From Syntrophorhabdaceae bacterium (GTDB lineage Bacteria; Desulfobacterota; Syntrophorhabdia; Syntrophorhabdales; Syntrophorhabdaceae): a stretch of 62,152 nt of DNA. Each line of letters begins with the position of its first letter. Position 1 is the stretch's first letter. A program made the translations under genes and the position numbers. A model generated the notes under the pieces. The model was not told the origin of the DNA. It worked only from the letters and a program-made list of their open reading frames with translations, and made no database searches. Below, in pieces: positions 35,507-45,262 of this stretch. The stretch is taken from assembly GCA_026415675.1 (NCBI GenBank), contig JAOAGQ010000066.1:1-62152 (forward strand), given 5' to 3'.

Positions 35507-36139
35507 ATGCTATTCTTAATTTCGATGGATATTGAAAACACCATAGGGCAGGGACTTGACTTCTACGGGATGGGGAAAGACAAAGAGGTTTTAAAAAAGC
35601 TGGTCTTTTATGTGAACGAGCTTCATAGATGGAATAAAAAGGTAAACCTAACAGGTATAAAAGATATAGAAGGGATAGTGACCCATCTCATCTACGATGC
35701 CTTTTTTATTGCCCCGATGCTTGGGGATGTTCGTTCAGTTATGGATTTGGGTTCAGGGGCAGGCATACTCGGGATACCGATGGGTATACTCTATCCCCAT
35801 ATTTCCGTATTTTCCGTCGATAAAAGCCAAAAGAAGATCCAGTTCCAGAGGTATATAAAAAGGTCCCTTTTTCTTTTCAATTTTACCACCTTTCATCAAA
35901 GGGCTGAGTCTATTGAATCCCTCCATATAGATGCCCTTCTTGTTAAAGGTTTTGGCGCAATCGATACAATTCTCACTGTGGGTGGGCCCCACATAAAAAA
36001 AGGGGGCAGGGCGTACATTTTAAAAGGGGAGGGCCAGGACCCCATTCAATTTGAAGGGTATATCCTTGAAGAGGATAAAAGATATGAACACCCCGAGGGA
36101 AGAAGGAAAGGGAGGCTCTATATTTACAGAAAACTCTGA
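35507..36139 (+). CDS. rsmG: 16S rRNA (guanine-527-N7)-methyltransferase
   Basis: Methylates the ribosomal 530 loop using S-adenosylmethionine. It is 210 residues. The N-terminal helices read ELHRWNKKVNLTGI, the SAM-binding motif is MDLGSGAGILGIPMGILYP (about 75-95), and acidic motif II is SVDKSQKKIQF. The usual SRAF motif reads VKGFG, and the protein is slightly shorter than average. An ATG six codons in (35525) is an alternative start; 35507 has AAGG upstream. The 3' end overlaps the convergent gene by 16 bases. Confidence 0.88.
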   Translation: MLFLISMDIENTIGQGLDFYGMGKDKEVLKKLVFYVNELHRWNKKVNLTGIKDIEGIVTHLIYDAFFIAPMLGDVRSVMDLGSGAGILGIPMGILYPHISVFSVDKSQKKIQFQRYIKRSLFLFNFTTFHQRAESIESLHIDALLVKGFGAIDTILTVGGPHIKKGGRAYILKGEGQDPIQFEGYILEEDKRYEHPEGRRKGRLYIYRKL

Positions 36140-36495
36140 GTAAAGGACTCCTCGTCCACCTCATGTAATTCTATCGAGTATTTTTTGATTGTTTTATCGC
36201 ATTTCTTAAAATTTACCTCGAATTTTCCCTCTCCCAACCCCTCAACGATAAATATGTCCGTTTCCCTGTCCAAGACGTTCCCATCATCATCGAGGAGGTA
36301 GACCACGACTTTTAACATCACCTCATCGTATCTATTGTTTTTAATCGTACCGATCAACTTGCCCCAGAAGGGTAATGCCGTTTGGGCACAGCAATCCCTG
36401 GGGGATGGGAAAAATTTATAATCAAGAACCACTATATCGGGCTTCTGGTCCTTAATCCATGCTATTTCAAGTGTTTTTAGCGGGCTTTCATCCAT
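36124..36495 (-). CDS. Small FxLYD-like beta-domain protein
   Basis: 123 residues. The C-terminal two thirds read WGKLIGTIKNNRYDEVMLKVVVYLLDDDGNVL, which resembles FxLYD-type beta-sandwich domains, where IKN followed by a strand and a V-x-LYD/YLLDD segment is typical. Two adjacent Cys (RDCCAQ) lie before it. There is no obvious signal peptide, although most relatives are secreted or membrane-attached. Function is unknown. ATG 36495 is chosen with AAGGCGG about 9 bases upstream. It overlaps rsmG tail to tail by 16 bases. Confidence 0.7.
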   Translation of the reverse strand: MDESPLKTLEIAWIKDQKPDIVVLDYKFFPSPRDCCAQTALPFWGKLIGTIKNNRYDEVMLKVVVYLLDDDGNVLDRETDIFIVEGLGEGKFEVNFKKCDKTIKKYSIELHEVDEESFTQSFL

Positions 36496-36666
36496 AAAAA
36501 TATCCGCCTTCTTACGATAAATAAACAATATTTACGGTATACGATTTAATCTATTTAATACCTATGCCTTGATATTGTCAATAAATTCTAACATATGAAA
36601 ATCCAAAATATATTTTGAAAAAGGGTGTTGACAGTAAAAATGTTTTTATATAAAGTTATCACCATT

Positions 36667-37155
36667 ATGGTGAAAGTAGGGATAATCTCCGACACGCATC
36701 TTATTGAAGTGACCGATGGATTTAAAAGGGCGATAGAAACCCTCTTCGGCGATATAAATATTTTAATCCACGCAGGGGACATAACAGGTATAAAGGTTTT
36801 TGAATATCTGTCTCAATGGGATTTGAAGGCTGTGAGAGGGAATATGGATGGCCCTGAGTTTCACCCCATCCTTCCAATAAAACGGGTAGAGGTGATAGAG
36901 GGGAGAAGGATAGGGATAATGCACGGGTCAGGACCCCCTTTTGGCCTCGATGCCCTTATCTATAGAGAGTTTGAGGATGTGGATATTATAATTTTTGGCC
37001 ATTCCCACATGCCTTTTTATAGCAAGAAAGGAAATACATTGATGTTTAATCCCGGTTCTTTTGGAAAGCCCCATACTCCCCCTGGTACCGTAGGCATAAT
37101 GGAGATTGGCTTAGATGTTAGTTTTAAGCACATTGAGATAAGAGAATATTATTGA
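36667..37155 (+). CDS. YfcE-family metallophosphoesterase
   Basis: 162 residues, calcineurin-like fold. All metal-site motifs are present: GIISDTHL (5-12), HAGDI, RGNMD, MHGSG and GHSHMPF, followed by FNPGSFGKPH. YfcE-type enzymes cleave phosphodiesters, but the physiological substrate is generally unknown. ATG 36667 fits the family start (MVKVGIISDTH); a longer frame begins at 36625. It lies 34 bases upstream of the GH57 gene. Confidence 0.9.
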   Translation: MVKVGIISDTHLIEVTDGFKRAIETLFGDINILIHAGDITGIKVFEYLSQWDLKAVRGNMDGPEFHPILPIKRVEVIEGRRIGIMHGSGPPFGLDALIYREFEDVDIIIFGHSHMPFYSKKGNTLMFNPGSFGKPHTPPGTVGIMEIGLDVSFKHIEIREYY

Positions 37156-37189
37156 ACAAATATAGACCCTTTAACTGGAAAGACGCTTA

Positions 37190-39334
37190 ATGGAAACCAT
37201 CTATCTCTCTTTTCTGTGGCATATGCACCAGCCCTTTTATAAAAATCTGTACACAGGAGAGTATATCCTCCCCTGGGTACTTTTACACGGAACAAAGGAT
37301 TACTATGATATGCCTTATCTTCTTAAGGAATTTGAAGGGATAAGACAGACCTTTAATCTCGTTCCATCCCTTCTCATCCAGCTTGTAGACTATGAGGATG
37401 TGGGTGTAAAGGACAGATACCTTGAGCTTTTCCGAAAGCCTTCAAGGGAACTGACAGAAGAGGATAAGATATTCCTTCTTAAGAATTTTTTTAATGCAAA
37501 CTGGGACAACATGATAAGGCCGTACCCGAGATATTTCGAGCTCTTAAAAAGAAGGGGTTTCTACTACTCGAAAGAACAGATCGGTGACAAAATACCCTAC
37601 TTTTCTGATGACGACTTAAGGGATATCCAGGTTTTTTTCTTCTTGTCGTGGATTGACCCAATGTTTTCGGATCGTTATGAAGAGATAAGGAGACTGAAGG
37701 CAAAGGGGAGATACTTTACCGAAGAGGACAAATCGGTTCTCATCCGTATAATAAACGAGATCATAAGAGGGATCATACCTTTATACAGAGAGTTGTCTGA
37801 AAAAGGTATAATAGAGCTATCCACCTCACCCTTTTACCATCCCATCATACCCCTTCTCATTGACAATACCATCGCAAAGGTCTCAAACCCTGACTGTAGG
37901 TTACCCGATAAACCTTTTATGAGTAGAGAAGATGCAAGCAGCCAGATAGGGAGGGCAAAAGAACTTTTCTACCAGATGTTTAATACGTATCCGAAGGGGA
38001 TGTGGCCCCCTGAAGGTTCGGTGAGCGATGAGGCGTTAGAGCTTTATATGGAGCATAACGTGGGGTGGGTCGCATCAGATGAGGAGATCCTTTTTAACAG
38101 CCTTAATATCGAGTTGAGAAGGGATGGAGAGGGGTTCATCTCGAATCCCGATGTGTTATATAGACCCTATTACTTTGAAAGAGAAGGTAGAAGGATCCAT
38201 ATCGTTTTCAGGGATAAAGGCCTTTCAGACCTTATCTCATTCCATTATTCGAGATTTGATCCAAAGGATGCGGCATCGGATCTCATAAGGAGGATCAAAA
38301 AGATAGGGGAGAGGGTAAAAAATTCTTTGAAGAGACCTACGGTTTTTATTATTATGGATGGGGAGAATGCATGGGAATACTATAGGAATGACGGGATAGA
38401 CTTCTTCAGGTATCTATACGATGGGCTATCAAAAGAGAAGTCCATATCGTGCAGGACGATCTCGGAGGCCATATCGGAAGGGGAGGAGGCAAGGCCCCTG
38501 TCCCGTTGCTTTCCCGGGTCTTGGATAAATCATAATTTTTCCATATGGATAGGCCACATCGAGGACAACATGAGCTGGTCTTTACTCACAGAGACAAGGG
38601 AATATCTTGAAAAAAACGACCCTGAAAAGAAAAACGATAAGGCATGGGAATCCTTATATATTGCAGAAGGGAGCGATTGGAACTGGTGGTATGGCGATGA
38701 CCATAGCTCGGAAAACGATGAGATATTCGACTATCTTTTCAGGGAAAATATATCTAACGTGTATAGATTTCTCGGGGTTACCCCCCCTGAAAAATTGAAC
38801 ATCCCTATTCTCCTCGAAGAAAGGGAGGTTAGACCGACAAGGGAGCCTGTAAATTTTATCCATCCCATTATAGACGGTAGAGTTACCAACTATTTTGAGT
38901 GGATGGGCTCGGGTTTCCTTGAGGCAAAAGGTCATGGCGTTGCGATGCACGAAACATTCTCCCTTATTAAGGGGTGTTATTTTGGATTCAACGAGCGTTT
39001 CTTTTATTTGAGGCTCGATTTTGACAAGTTTTTTCTCAATTCAACGGAGGATATTATATTTGAGATAACGATCTCTGCCCGGGATACCCATCTCATTGCA
39101 TATAACATGAAGGACAGAAATGTAGATAGCCCCTTTCCCGTACAGATATCCTTTGCCGATATCCTTGAGATGGAGGTCCCCATAGATGTCCTGGGGGTAA
39201 AAGCAAAAGACAGGATAGACGTATGGGTGATTGTAAAGACAAAAGAGACGACAATTGGTAGAATACCTCAGAGAGGTTTTCTTACAATTACGGTCCCTTC
39301 TGAGAATTTTGAGATGGAGATGTGGTATGTCTGA
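37190..39334 (+). CDS. Glycoside hydrolase family 57 protein
   Basis: 714 residues. The N-terminal catalytic barrel begins with the family motif LSFLWHMHQPFY. The nucleophile motif WPPEGSVSDEAL (Glu275) and the acid/base motif IMDGENAWEYY (Asp390) are intact. The C-terminal beta-rich domain (about 560-714) is of the type attached to GH57 alpha-amylase/mannosidase-like proteins. GH57 members act on alpha-glucans (amylases, branching enzymes, 4-alpha-glucanotransferases), and the exact specificity cannot be assigned. No signal peptide is present, so it probably works on intracellular glycogen-like material. Confidence 0.92.
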   Translation: METIYLSFLWHMHQPFYKNLYTGEYILPWVLLHGTKDYYDMPYLLKEFEGIRQTFNLVPSLLIQLVDYEDVGVKDRYLELFRKPSRELTEEDKIFLLKNFFNANWDNMIRPYPRYFELLKRRGFYYSKEQIGDKIPYFSDDDLRDIQVFFFLSWIDPMFSDRYEEIRRLKAKGRYFTEEDKSVLIRIINEIIRGIIPLYRELSEKGIIELSTSPFYHPIIPLLIDNTIAKVSNPDCRLPDKPFMSREDASSQIGRAKELFYQMFNTYPKGMWPPEGSVSDEALELYMEHNVGWVASDEEILFNSLNIELRRDGEGFISNPDVLYRPYYFEREGRRIHIVFRDKGLSDLISFHYSRFDPKDAASDLIRRIKKIGERVKNSLKRPTVFIIMDGENAWEYYRNDGIDFFRYLYDGLSKEKSISCRTISEAISEGEEARPLSRCFPGSWINHNFSIWIGHIEDNMSWSLLTETREYLEKNDPEKKNDKAWESLYIAEGSDWNWWYGDDHSSENDEIFDYLFRENISNVYRFLGVTPPEKLNIPILLEEREVRPTREPVNFIHPIIDGRVTNYFEWMGSGFLEAKGHGVAMHETFSLIKGCYFGFNERFFYLRLDFDKFFLNSTEDIIFEITISARDTHLIAYNMKDRNVDSPFPVQISFADILEMEVPIDVLGVKAKDRIDVWVIVKTKETTIGRIPQRGFLTITVPSENFEMEMWYV

Positions 39335-39341
39335 GAAAGGA

Positions 39342-39992
39342 CTATCTTCTCGTTCCCCTTAAGGCGATCAGAAGCCTTTCCATTTCCTCCCTTATAACCT
39401 TCTCTGCCGTATCACTCAACATCTGCCGGGCATTTTCCTCTATATATTTACTTATGATAGGCACAATCCTCTCCACCATACCTTGGCGTATAACCTCTAT
39501 GGCGTTTGATATCACATTTTTAAGTTCCTCTTCCATAGAGGAGGGGACCGGTTCCATGACCCCTGTCTCTAACGGAGCTTTTTTGTAGGGGGCTTCTTCT
39601 ACCTTTTCTTCTATTTTTCTTGTTGGTTTTATGTCCAATAGCGTATCCTCCTTGTCTATCATCTGATGGACCTTGAAAAAATTGATAGGTTTTTCAATGA
39701 TGCCTTCCACATACTGGGTGGGAAAATCTATTGTGACCCCTTCATCCCTCATAAAAAAGAAACGGACGCCCTGGAGGCTACCCTTCTCCTTCATCTCTTT
39801 GTACACTTCTGTCCCGTCTTTTTTATCGAGGGTTGCGTTTATGATATATATCTCCGGTTTATGTTCCTCTGATATCCTCTCTATGTCCTTCCCGTTTGAG
39901 GTAAAGATGATCTCATATTCATCGCTTGGAAAGACTACGCGGAAGGCATCTTTTAAACTTTCATCCCTGTCTGCAATCAGTATCTTTTTCAT
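39342..39992 (-). CDS. Pseudo-receiver protein with C-terminal helical domain
   Basis: 216 residues. About 1-115 is a response-regulator receiver fold: KKILIADRDE keeps acidic residues 8 and 10, and GIIEKPINFF keeps the conserved Lys101. The phospho-acceptor position is Asn52 (IINATLDKKDG), so it probably cannot be phosphorylated in the usual way. A Lys/Glu/Pro-rich linker (about 120-155) leads to an amphipathic helical region ending IREEMERLLIALRG, likely for oligomerisation. GGGGGTC precedes the ATG. It follows the ExeA-like ATPase gene by 18 bases, suggesting a functional pair. Confidence 0.82.
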   Translation of the reverse strand: MKKILIADRDESLKDAFRVVFPSDEYEIIFTSNGKDIERISEEHKPEIYIINATLDKKDGTEVYKEMKEKGSLQGVRFFFMRDEGVTIDFPTQYVEGIIEKPINFFKVHQMIDKEDTLLDIKPTRKIEEKVEEAPYKKAPLETGVMEPVPSSMEEELKNVISNAIEVIRQGMVERIVPIISKYIEENARQMLSDTAEKVIREEMERLLIALRGTRR

Positions 39993-40010
39993 CAATGACC
40001 CCCTTTGCCT

Positions 40011-40985
40011 TTAGATTTTTTTGAATGATAGCATAAAGTCCAGAATTTTTTCTATAGAAATGATATCGAAATAGAGAAGAAGGGCGAATATAGAAACGAG
40101 AATGATAGCTATGATATACGGGATTTTGACAGGCATGCCCTTATGAACGGGTTTACCTATGAATGTGGAGAGACTTTCATCTCTCATTACCTCATCCACA
40201 ATGCCCTTGTCCACAACCCGCTCCGATTTTTTGTATAAGAGATGGAGACATCTATCGCAGATCATGTTTACCACCCGGGGGTATCCTTTTGATAGTTCAT
40301 AGATGCTATTTATGGCCGGGCTCTTAAATTTTACGAATCCCTTGGATCCGGCCTTTGTGAGCCTGTGGTTTATATACTGTCCCACCTCTTTCTGGGACAG
40401 GGTTTTTAGCATGTATATCACCGTTACCCTCTGGGAGATATAGCGCATCCTCGGCTCTTTCAGTTTTTCGATCAACTCTTGCTGACCGAAGAGTATCGTA
40501 TGGAGTATCTTTTCTTTTGGCGTCTCGAGGTTGGAGAGGATCCTTATCAGTTCTAACGTCTCGTCAGATAAAAGCTGTGCCTCGTCTATTATTAATACCG
40601 TCTCTTTACCCTTTTTGTAACCGTCGATCAGGAAGTGCTGCAGGATATCGAACATCTCCCTCTTCGTCTTTTTATCGTGGATGACGTTCAGTTCGTTCAA
40701 TACCTCCCGGAGGAATTCCGTCTCATCCATTATGGGGTTTAGAATCAAGGCCGTATGGTATCTCTTTCTATCGATCGAGTCTATGAATATCCTTGAAAGC
40801 ACCGTCTTCCCCGTTCCCACATCGCCGTATATACAGGCAAACCCTTCCTTCTGGGAGAGAAAAAAATTGAGGTGTTTAATGGCCTCCCTGTGGGTAACCG
40901 ATTCATAAAAAAAATGGGTATCAGGGGTAAGACCGAAGGGCCTCTCTTCGAGCGCTAAAAACTCCAAGTACTTGTCGTCTTCCAT
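40011..40985 (-). CDS. ExeA/GspA-like AAA ATPase with C-terminal membrane anchor
   Basis: 324 residues. Walker A GDVGTGKT is at 54-61, Walker B is VLIIDEAQLL, and a sensor region follows. The opening FLALEERPFGLTPDTHFFYES is characteristic of the ExeA/GspA/PilQ-assembly ATPases. A single hydrophobic segment near 290-312 anchors the C-terminus, and no peptidoglycan-binding domain is seen after it. In type II secretion systems ExeA helps assemble the secretin, but no secretion genes are adjacent here. It lies upstream of the pseudo-receiver gene on the same strand. Confidence 0.88.
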   Translation of the reverse strand: MEDDKYLEFLALEERPFGLTPDTHFFYESVTHREAIKHLNFFLSQKEGFACIYGDVGTGKTVLSRIFIDSIDRKRYHTALILNPIMDETEFLREVLNELNVIHDKKTKREMFDILQHFLIDGYKKGKETVLIIDEAQLLSDETLELIRILSNLETPKEKILHTILFGQQELIEKLKEPRMRYISQRVTVIYMLKTLSQKEVGQYINHRLTKAGSKGFVKFKSPAINSIYELSKGYPRVVNMICDRCLHLLYKKSERVVDKGIVDEVMRDESLSTFIGKPVHKGMPVKIPYIIAIILVSIFALLLYFDIISIEKILDFMLSFKKI

Positions 40986-41067
40986 AATCCTGTACTTTTT
41001 TACAGAAAAAATACGCTTTATTCAAGAATTATTTGATAAAATCCGTTGTTTTGTTTAATATGTTTCG

Positions 41068-41787
41068 ATGTTCGTTACAATCCTCATCCCTGCGTATAAT
41101 GAGCTAAGAACCCTTCCCCTTGTTATAGAGAAGGTGGTGGAAACACCGTACGATAAGGAGATCATAATTGTAGATGATGGTTCTACAGATGGGACAAGGG
41201 AATGGCTCAGATCTCTCTCAGTAAATTTCTCTGAGATGTATGGGGGGAAGGGGAGGGGGTATACAGAGGTAACTGTTTTTTTCCACGAGAAAAATATCGG
41301 TAAGGGAGGGGCCATAAGGACAGGGATTGATATGGCGAAAGGGGATATCGTTGTGATACAGGATGCGGATCTTGAGTATGATCCCAGAGACTACCCTTCC
41401 CTATTTGCACCTATCATTGAAGGTAAGGCGGATGTTGTATACGGTTCGAGGTTTTTAGGGGGGCCCCACAGGGTGTTATTCTTCTGGCATTATGTGGGAA
41501 ATATGTTGATAACCCTTTTTTCTAATATGCTTACCGACCTCAATCTAACGGACATGGAGACGGGGTATAAGGTCTTTAAAAGAGAGGTATTAAAAAGGAT
41601 TAAGATAGAATCGAATGGTTTTGGGTTTGAACCTGAGATCACCGCTAAGGTCGCAAAAATGGGCTGCAGAATATATGAGGTCCCCATATCGTATTATGGC
41701 AGGGGCTACGATGAGGGGAAGAAGATTACCTGGAAAGATGGCATCTATGCGATATTTGCCATATTGAAGTATAACCTTTTTAGATGA
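41068..41787 (+). CDS. Family 2 glycosyltransferase (dolichyl-phosphate-mannose-synthase type)
   Basis: 239 residues, GT-A fold. Nucleotide-sugar binding is shown by ILIPAYNEL and IIIVDDGSTDGTREW, the metal-binding DxD by IQDADLEYDP, and the acceptor loop by SRFLGGPHR. There is no C-terminal membrane segment, unlike ArnC downstream. It probably transfers a sugar to a polyprenyl phosphate, supplying a lipid-linked donor for a GT39-type enzyme. It begins the rightward envelope cluster, 71 bases before arnT. Confidence 0.85.
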   Translation: MFVTILIPAYNELRTLPLVIEKVVETPYDKEIIIVDDGSTDGTREWLRSLSVNFSEMYGGKGRGYTEVTVFFHEKNIGKGGAIRTGIDMAKGDIVVIQDADLEYDPRDYPSLFAPIIEGKADVVYGSRFLGGPHRVLFFWHYVGNMLITLFSNMLTDLNLTDMETGYKVFKREVLKRIKIESNGFGFEPEITAKVAKMGCRIYEVPISYYGRGYDEGKKITWKDGIYAIFAILKYNLFR

Positions 41788-41858
41788 AAGGAAGTCCCCT
41801 ATGGAAGAAGGGTATTGAAAAAATTGGTACATTATCATATAAAAAACGGCATTAACCT

Positions 41859-43427
41859 ATGAATCCCAATAGATACCACGTTGTTTTAATTATTATAGCC
41901 TGTTATCTCCTTTTTTTTCACAATCTCGGGGGGATTGCCCTCTGGGACCCCGATGAGCCAAGGCAGGCGATCATGGCAAGGGAGATGATGGAGAGAAACG
42001 ACTACATCCATCCCTATCTGAACGGAGCCCCTTATCTTGAAAAGCCCCCTTTTTATCCCTGGATGATCATAGTCGCCTCCAAGATAAAAGGTGCCCTCGA
42101 TGAGGTTGCCTCGAGGATACCGGCGGCAATATCTGCCACCCTTCTCGTGTTATTAACCTACTATTTTGGTTCTTACCTTGTCGATCGATCAGCAGGTCTT
42201 ATCTCTGCCCTTGTTCTTGCCACCAATTACCAGTTTATCTCGAATGGCAGGGAATCTGTAATGGATATGACGTTTGCCTTTTTTATAGGGCTTACGATCT
42301 TTCTCAATTATCTCGCCCTTAGAAAAAAGAAAGGGTTCTATTTTTTTCTATCTTTTATCCCCTCCGCACTGGCGATTCTAACAAAAGGTCCTGCAGGCCT
42401 TATCCTTCCCGCAATAGTCACTTTTTTATACCTCTTTAACATAAAAGGGGTAAAAAGATTCATGCTGCCTTTTATTTTAGGTTGTATCTTGGCGGCTTCT
42501 ATTGCATCGATCTGGTTTTTCCTTGCCGGGGAGGAGTATTTAAAAGAATTCATCGTAAGACAGAACATCACAAGGTACACAAAGGCCTTTGACCATATAG
42601 AAGGCCCGTTCTATTACTTCCATAAGCTATTCTTCAATTTTCTACCCTGGAGTATCATCCTCCCCTTCGGCATAGTACATGCCTTCAAGAGAAAGGTGTA
42701 TCAACCTTTATTCTGGTTTTTTGCGGTCTTCTTATTCTTTGAGTTCTCGAAGAGTAAAAGGGCGATCTATCTACTCTCATTGTACCCTGCCTGTGCAATG
42801 ATATGCGGGTTGTTTTTGAGGGAAAGATTAAAATCCATTATAGAAAAAGGGATGACAAACCTTCTTTGCCGTTTATTTGTGGTGTTTTTGATCCTGATCC
42901 CCCCGGCAGCGATTATCGTTTTATATCTCGTCCAATCCGATGTGGTCCTTGTATTTAAAAAAAACATCACGCCCCTTTCGATCTATATGGCCTTTTTCTT
43001 TATCCTATCCCTTTTTTTGCTCTATCTTGTATGGAAAGAAAGACCAAAGGCCTTCCTCGTCCTTTTTTTCTTCTACCTCATCTCTCTCGGTTATTTTCAC
43101 AACAACTTTTACCTCCCCCTCATGGACAAAAATTTCAAGTCCCCGAGGCTCATATCCGATGAGTTAAAGGGACTGAAAGAGAAGAGGGAAGTATATCTTT
43201 TCGGTTTTTCATCCCCTGGACTCATATACTATTTAGAAAAACCTGCTATGACCGTCACAAAACTGGATGATATAATAGAGAAAAAACATGATATAATCCT
43301 CGTTGTTGAAGACGATGAGGCACGGGATATAGATACAAAATTGAAGAGGTTTTTTCTTCCTGTGAAAAGGGTGCAATACGAAAAGGAACGCTATACGATT
43401 TATCTGAGGAGAGGCATCGATGGATGA
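41859..43427 (+). CDS. ArnT-like GT39/GT83 membrane glycosyltransferase
   Basis: 522 residues with about ten to twelve membrane helices. The first periplasmic loop has LWDPDEPRQAIMAREMMERNDYIHPYLNG, the acidic DE motif used by ArnT and protein O-mannosyltransferases for catalysis, then YLEKPPFYPWMI. ArnT moves 4-amino-4-deoxy-L-arabinose from undecaprenyl phosphate to lipid A; position beside ArnC and the ArnA-type genes supports that role, but other lipid-linked sugars are possible. It overlaps arnC by 8 bases. Confidence 0.85.
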   Translation: MNPNRYHVVLIIIACYLLFFHNLGGIALWDPDEPRQAIMAREMMERNDYIHPYLNGAPYLEKPPFYPWMIIVASKIKGALDEVASRIPAAISATLLVLLTYYFGSYLVDRSAGLISALVLATNYQFISNGRESVMDMTFAFFIGLTIFLNYLALRKKKGFYFFLSFIPSALAILTKGPAGLILPAIVTFLYLFNIKGVKRFMLPFILGCILAASIASIWFFLAGEEYLKEFIVRQNITRYTKAFDHIEGPFYYFHKLFFNFLPWSIILPFGIVHAFKRKVYQPLFWFFAVFLFFEFSKSKRAIYLLSLYPACAMICGLFLRERLKSIIEKGMTNLLCRLFVVFLILIPPAAIIVLYLVQSDVVLVFKKNITPLSIYMAFFFILSLFLLYLVWKERPKAFLVLFFFYLISLGYFHNNFYLPLMDKNFKSPRLISDELKGLKEKREVYLFGFSSPGLIYYLEKPAMTVTKLDDIIEKKHDIILVVEDDEARDIDTKLKRFFLPVKRVQYEKERYTIYLRRGIDG

Positions 43428-44349
43428 GAGGGTGGAAATATCGGTACTGATACCTGTATTAAACGAAGAAGAATCCCTTCCGGAACTCCAGGAAAGACTG
43501 CAAAAAACACTTGATAATCTGGGAAGGTCTTACGAGATCATATACATCAACGATGGTAGTACGGATAACACCCAGAGGATCCTTGAGGATTTCCATCAGA
43601 GGGACAAGAGGGTAAAGGTCATAGAGTTTAACAGGAATTACGGCCAACACATGGCCCTTTTTGCAGCCTTCACGTATGCATCGGGGGAAATAATCGTAAC
43701 GATAGACGGAGACCTCCAGAATCCTCCCGAGGAGATACCAAGACTTGTAGAAAAGATAGAAGAGGGATATGAAGTCGTGGGGACCTATAGGAAGAAGAGA
43801 AAGGATTCCCTCTTCAGGCGGATCTCCTCCATCATCGTCAATAAGATCACCTCGAGGCTTGTGGGGGTTAAATTGAGGGATTATGGTTGTATGTTAAGGG
43901 CTTACAGACGAAATGTGATAGACCATATAAATATGTGCAGCGAATCATCCAGTTTCATCCCTGCCCTTGCCAACACATTTGCCAAAAGGATCGTGGAAAT
44001 AGAGGTAGGACACGAGGAGAGGAAGAAGGGAAAGACGAAATACAGTATCTTCAAGTTATTGAGGCTCAATTTTGATTTGATGACCAGTTTTTCCCTGCTC
44101 CCCATACAGTTTATAGGTGTCCTCGGCTTTGTAATTGCCATCCTTGGACTTACATTCGCCTTGTTCCTTATAATACGGCGAATGATCGTGGGGCCTGAGC
44201 TTGAAGGTACTTTCACCCTCTTCGGCATACTCTTCTTCTTTATAGGTATACAGATCTTTGCCCTCGGGGTGATCGGTGAATATATAGGGAGGATATACCA
44301 GGAGGTGAGGAGGAGACCGAGGTATATCGTGAAAAAGGAGCTTTTTTGA
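43420..44349 (+). CDS. arnC: Undecaprenyl-phosphate 4-deoxy-4-formamido-L-arabinose transferase
   Basis: 309 residues. The cytoplasmic GT2 domain has SVLIPVLNEEESLPEL, YINDGSTDNT, NRNYGQHMA, DLQNPPEEIPRLV and DYGCMLRAYRR, several of which I recognise from enteric ArnC. Two C-terminal membrane helices (about 235-290) end in GEYIGRIYQEVRRRPRYIV. It transfers formylated aminoarabinose from UDP to undecaprenyl phosphate at the inner membrane. It overlaps the preceding arnT-like gene by 8 bases and the next gene by 4 bases (TTGA). Confidence 0.92.
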   Translation: MDERVEISVLIPVLNEEESLPELQERLQKTLDNLGRSYEIIYINDGSTDNTQRILEDFHQRDKRVKVIEFNRNYGQHMALFAAFTYASGEIIVTIDGDLQNPPEEIPRLVEKIEEGYEVVGTYRKKRKDSLFRRISSIIVNKITSRLVGVKLRDYGCMLRAYRRNVIDHINMCSESSSFIPALANTFAKRIVEIEVGHEERKKGKTKYSIFKLLRLNFDLMTSFSLLPIQFIGVLGFVIAILGLTFALFLIIRRMIVGPELEGTFTLFGILFFFIGIQIFALGVIGEYIGRIYQEVRRRPRYIVKKELF

Positions 44350-45260
44350 AAGCGGTGGTATTCGGATATCATGAGATAGGCTATGTGTGCCTTGAGGAAG
44401 TGATAAACTCAGGGTGCGAGGTGAACGCTCTTTTTACCCATGAGGACGACCCAGGGGAAAAGATATGGTTTCGTAAGCCGGAAGAGGTGGCACGCAGGCA
44501 CGGTATACCCGTTTATACACCGACTGACCTAAAGGATGAGAGGTGGGCCCGTATTATTGCCTCCTATTCCCCCGATTTTATCTTCTCCTTCTATTACCGG
44601 TATATGATACCAAAGGAGATACTCACGATACCGAGGATAGGGGCCTTTAATCTCCACGGCTCTCTCCTGCCCAAATACAGGGGCAGGGCCCCTATAAACT
44701 GGGTGATAATACACGGTGAAAAGAAGACAGGGGTAACCCTCCATTATATGGTGGAGAAACCCGATGCAGGAGACATAGTGGCACAGAGGGAGGTGGAGAT
44801 CACCTTTGAAGATACCGCCTATACCCTTTTCATGAAGATGGCAGAGGCGGCAAGGCTCCTTATGAGGGATACGATGCCCCGTCTTATGGAGGGTACATTC
44901 GAAAGATACCCCCAGGTGGGGCCCTCTTCTTATTTCGGTGGTAGAAGGCCTGAAGACGGGTTAATCCCCTGGGATAAGGACGCCCTCTCCATTTATAACC
45001 TAATAAGGGCGGTAACACACCCTTACCCCGGGGCATTCACATACGTTGAGGGAAAGAAGCTCTTCATATGGAAGGCGTACCCTATAAAAGGTAACACAGA
45101 GCATACACCAGGGAAGGTCATTACAACAAGACCCTTAACCGTGGCAACGGGAAAGGGGATTCTCCGACTTATCTCTGTACAGTACGAAGGGGAGGAAGAG
45201 ATGATGGGGGAAGAGTTCACGATGATTCATGATTTGGAAAATAAAATACTGGGAGGATAG
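44346..45260 (+). CDS. UDP-4-amino-4-deoxy-L-arabinose formyltransferase (ArnA N-terminal half)
   Basis: 304 residues corresponding to the N-terminal formyltransferase domain of bifunctional ArnA. The signature [19 protein letters not shown] carries the catalytic His and Asn, and the [19 protein letters not shown] segment carries the catalytic Asp. The C-terminal FMT_C-like subdomain includes [13 protein letters not shown]. It uses 10-formyltetrahydrofolate. The start is TTG at 44346 overlapping the arnC stop. The second ArnA activity is a separate gene two bases downstream, so the usual fusion is split here. Confidence 0.9.
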   Translation: MKAVVFGYHEIGYVCLEEVINSGCEVNALFTHEDDPGEKIWFRKPEEVARRHGIPVYTPTDLKDERWARIIASYSPDFIFSFYYRYMIPKEILTIPRIGAFNLHGSLLPKYRGRAPINWVIIHGEKKTGVTLHYMVEKPDAGDIVAQREVEITFEDTAYTLFMKMAEAARLLMRDTMPRLMEGTFERYPQVGPSSYFGGRRPEDGLIPWDKDALSIYNLIRAVTHPYPGAFTYVEGKKLFIWKAYPIKGNTEHTPGKVITTRPLTVATGKGILRLISVQYEGEEEMMGEEFTMIHDLENKILGG

Positions 45261-45262
45261 AT

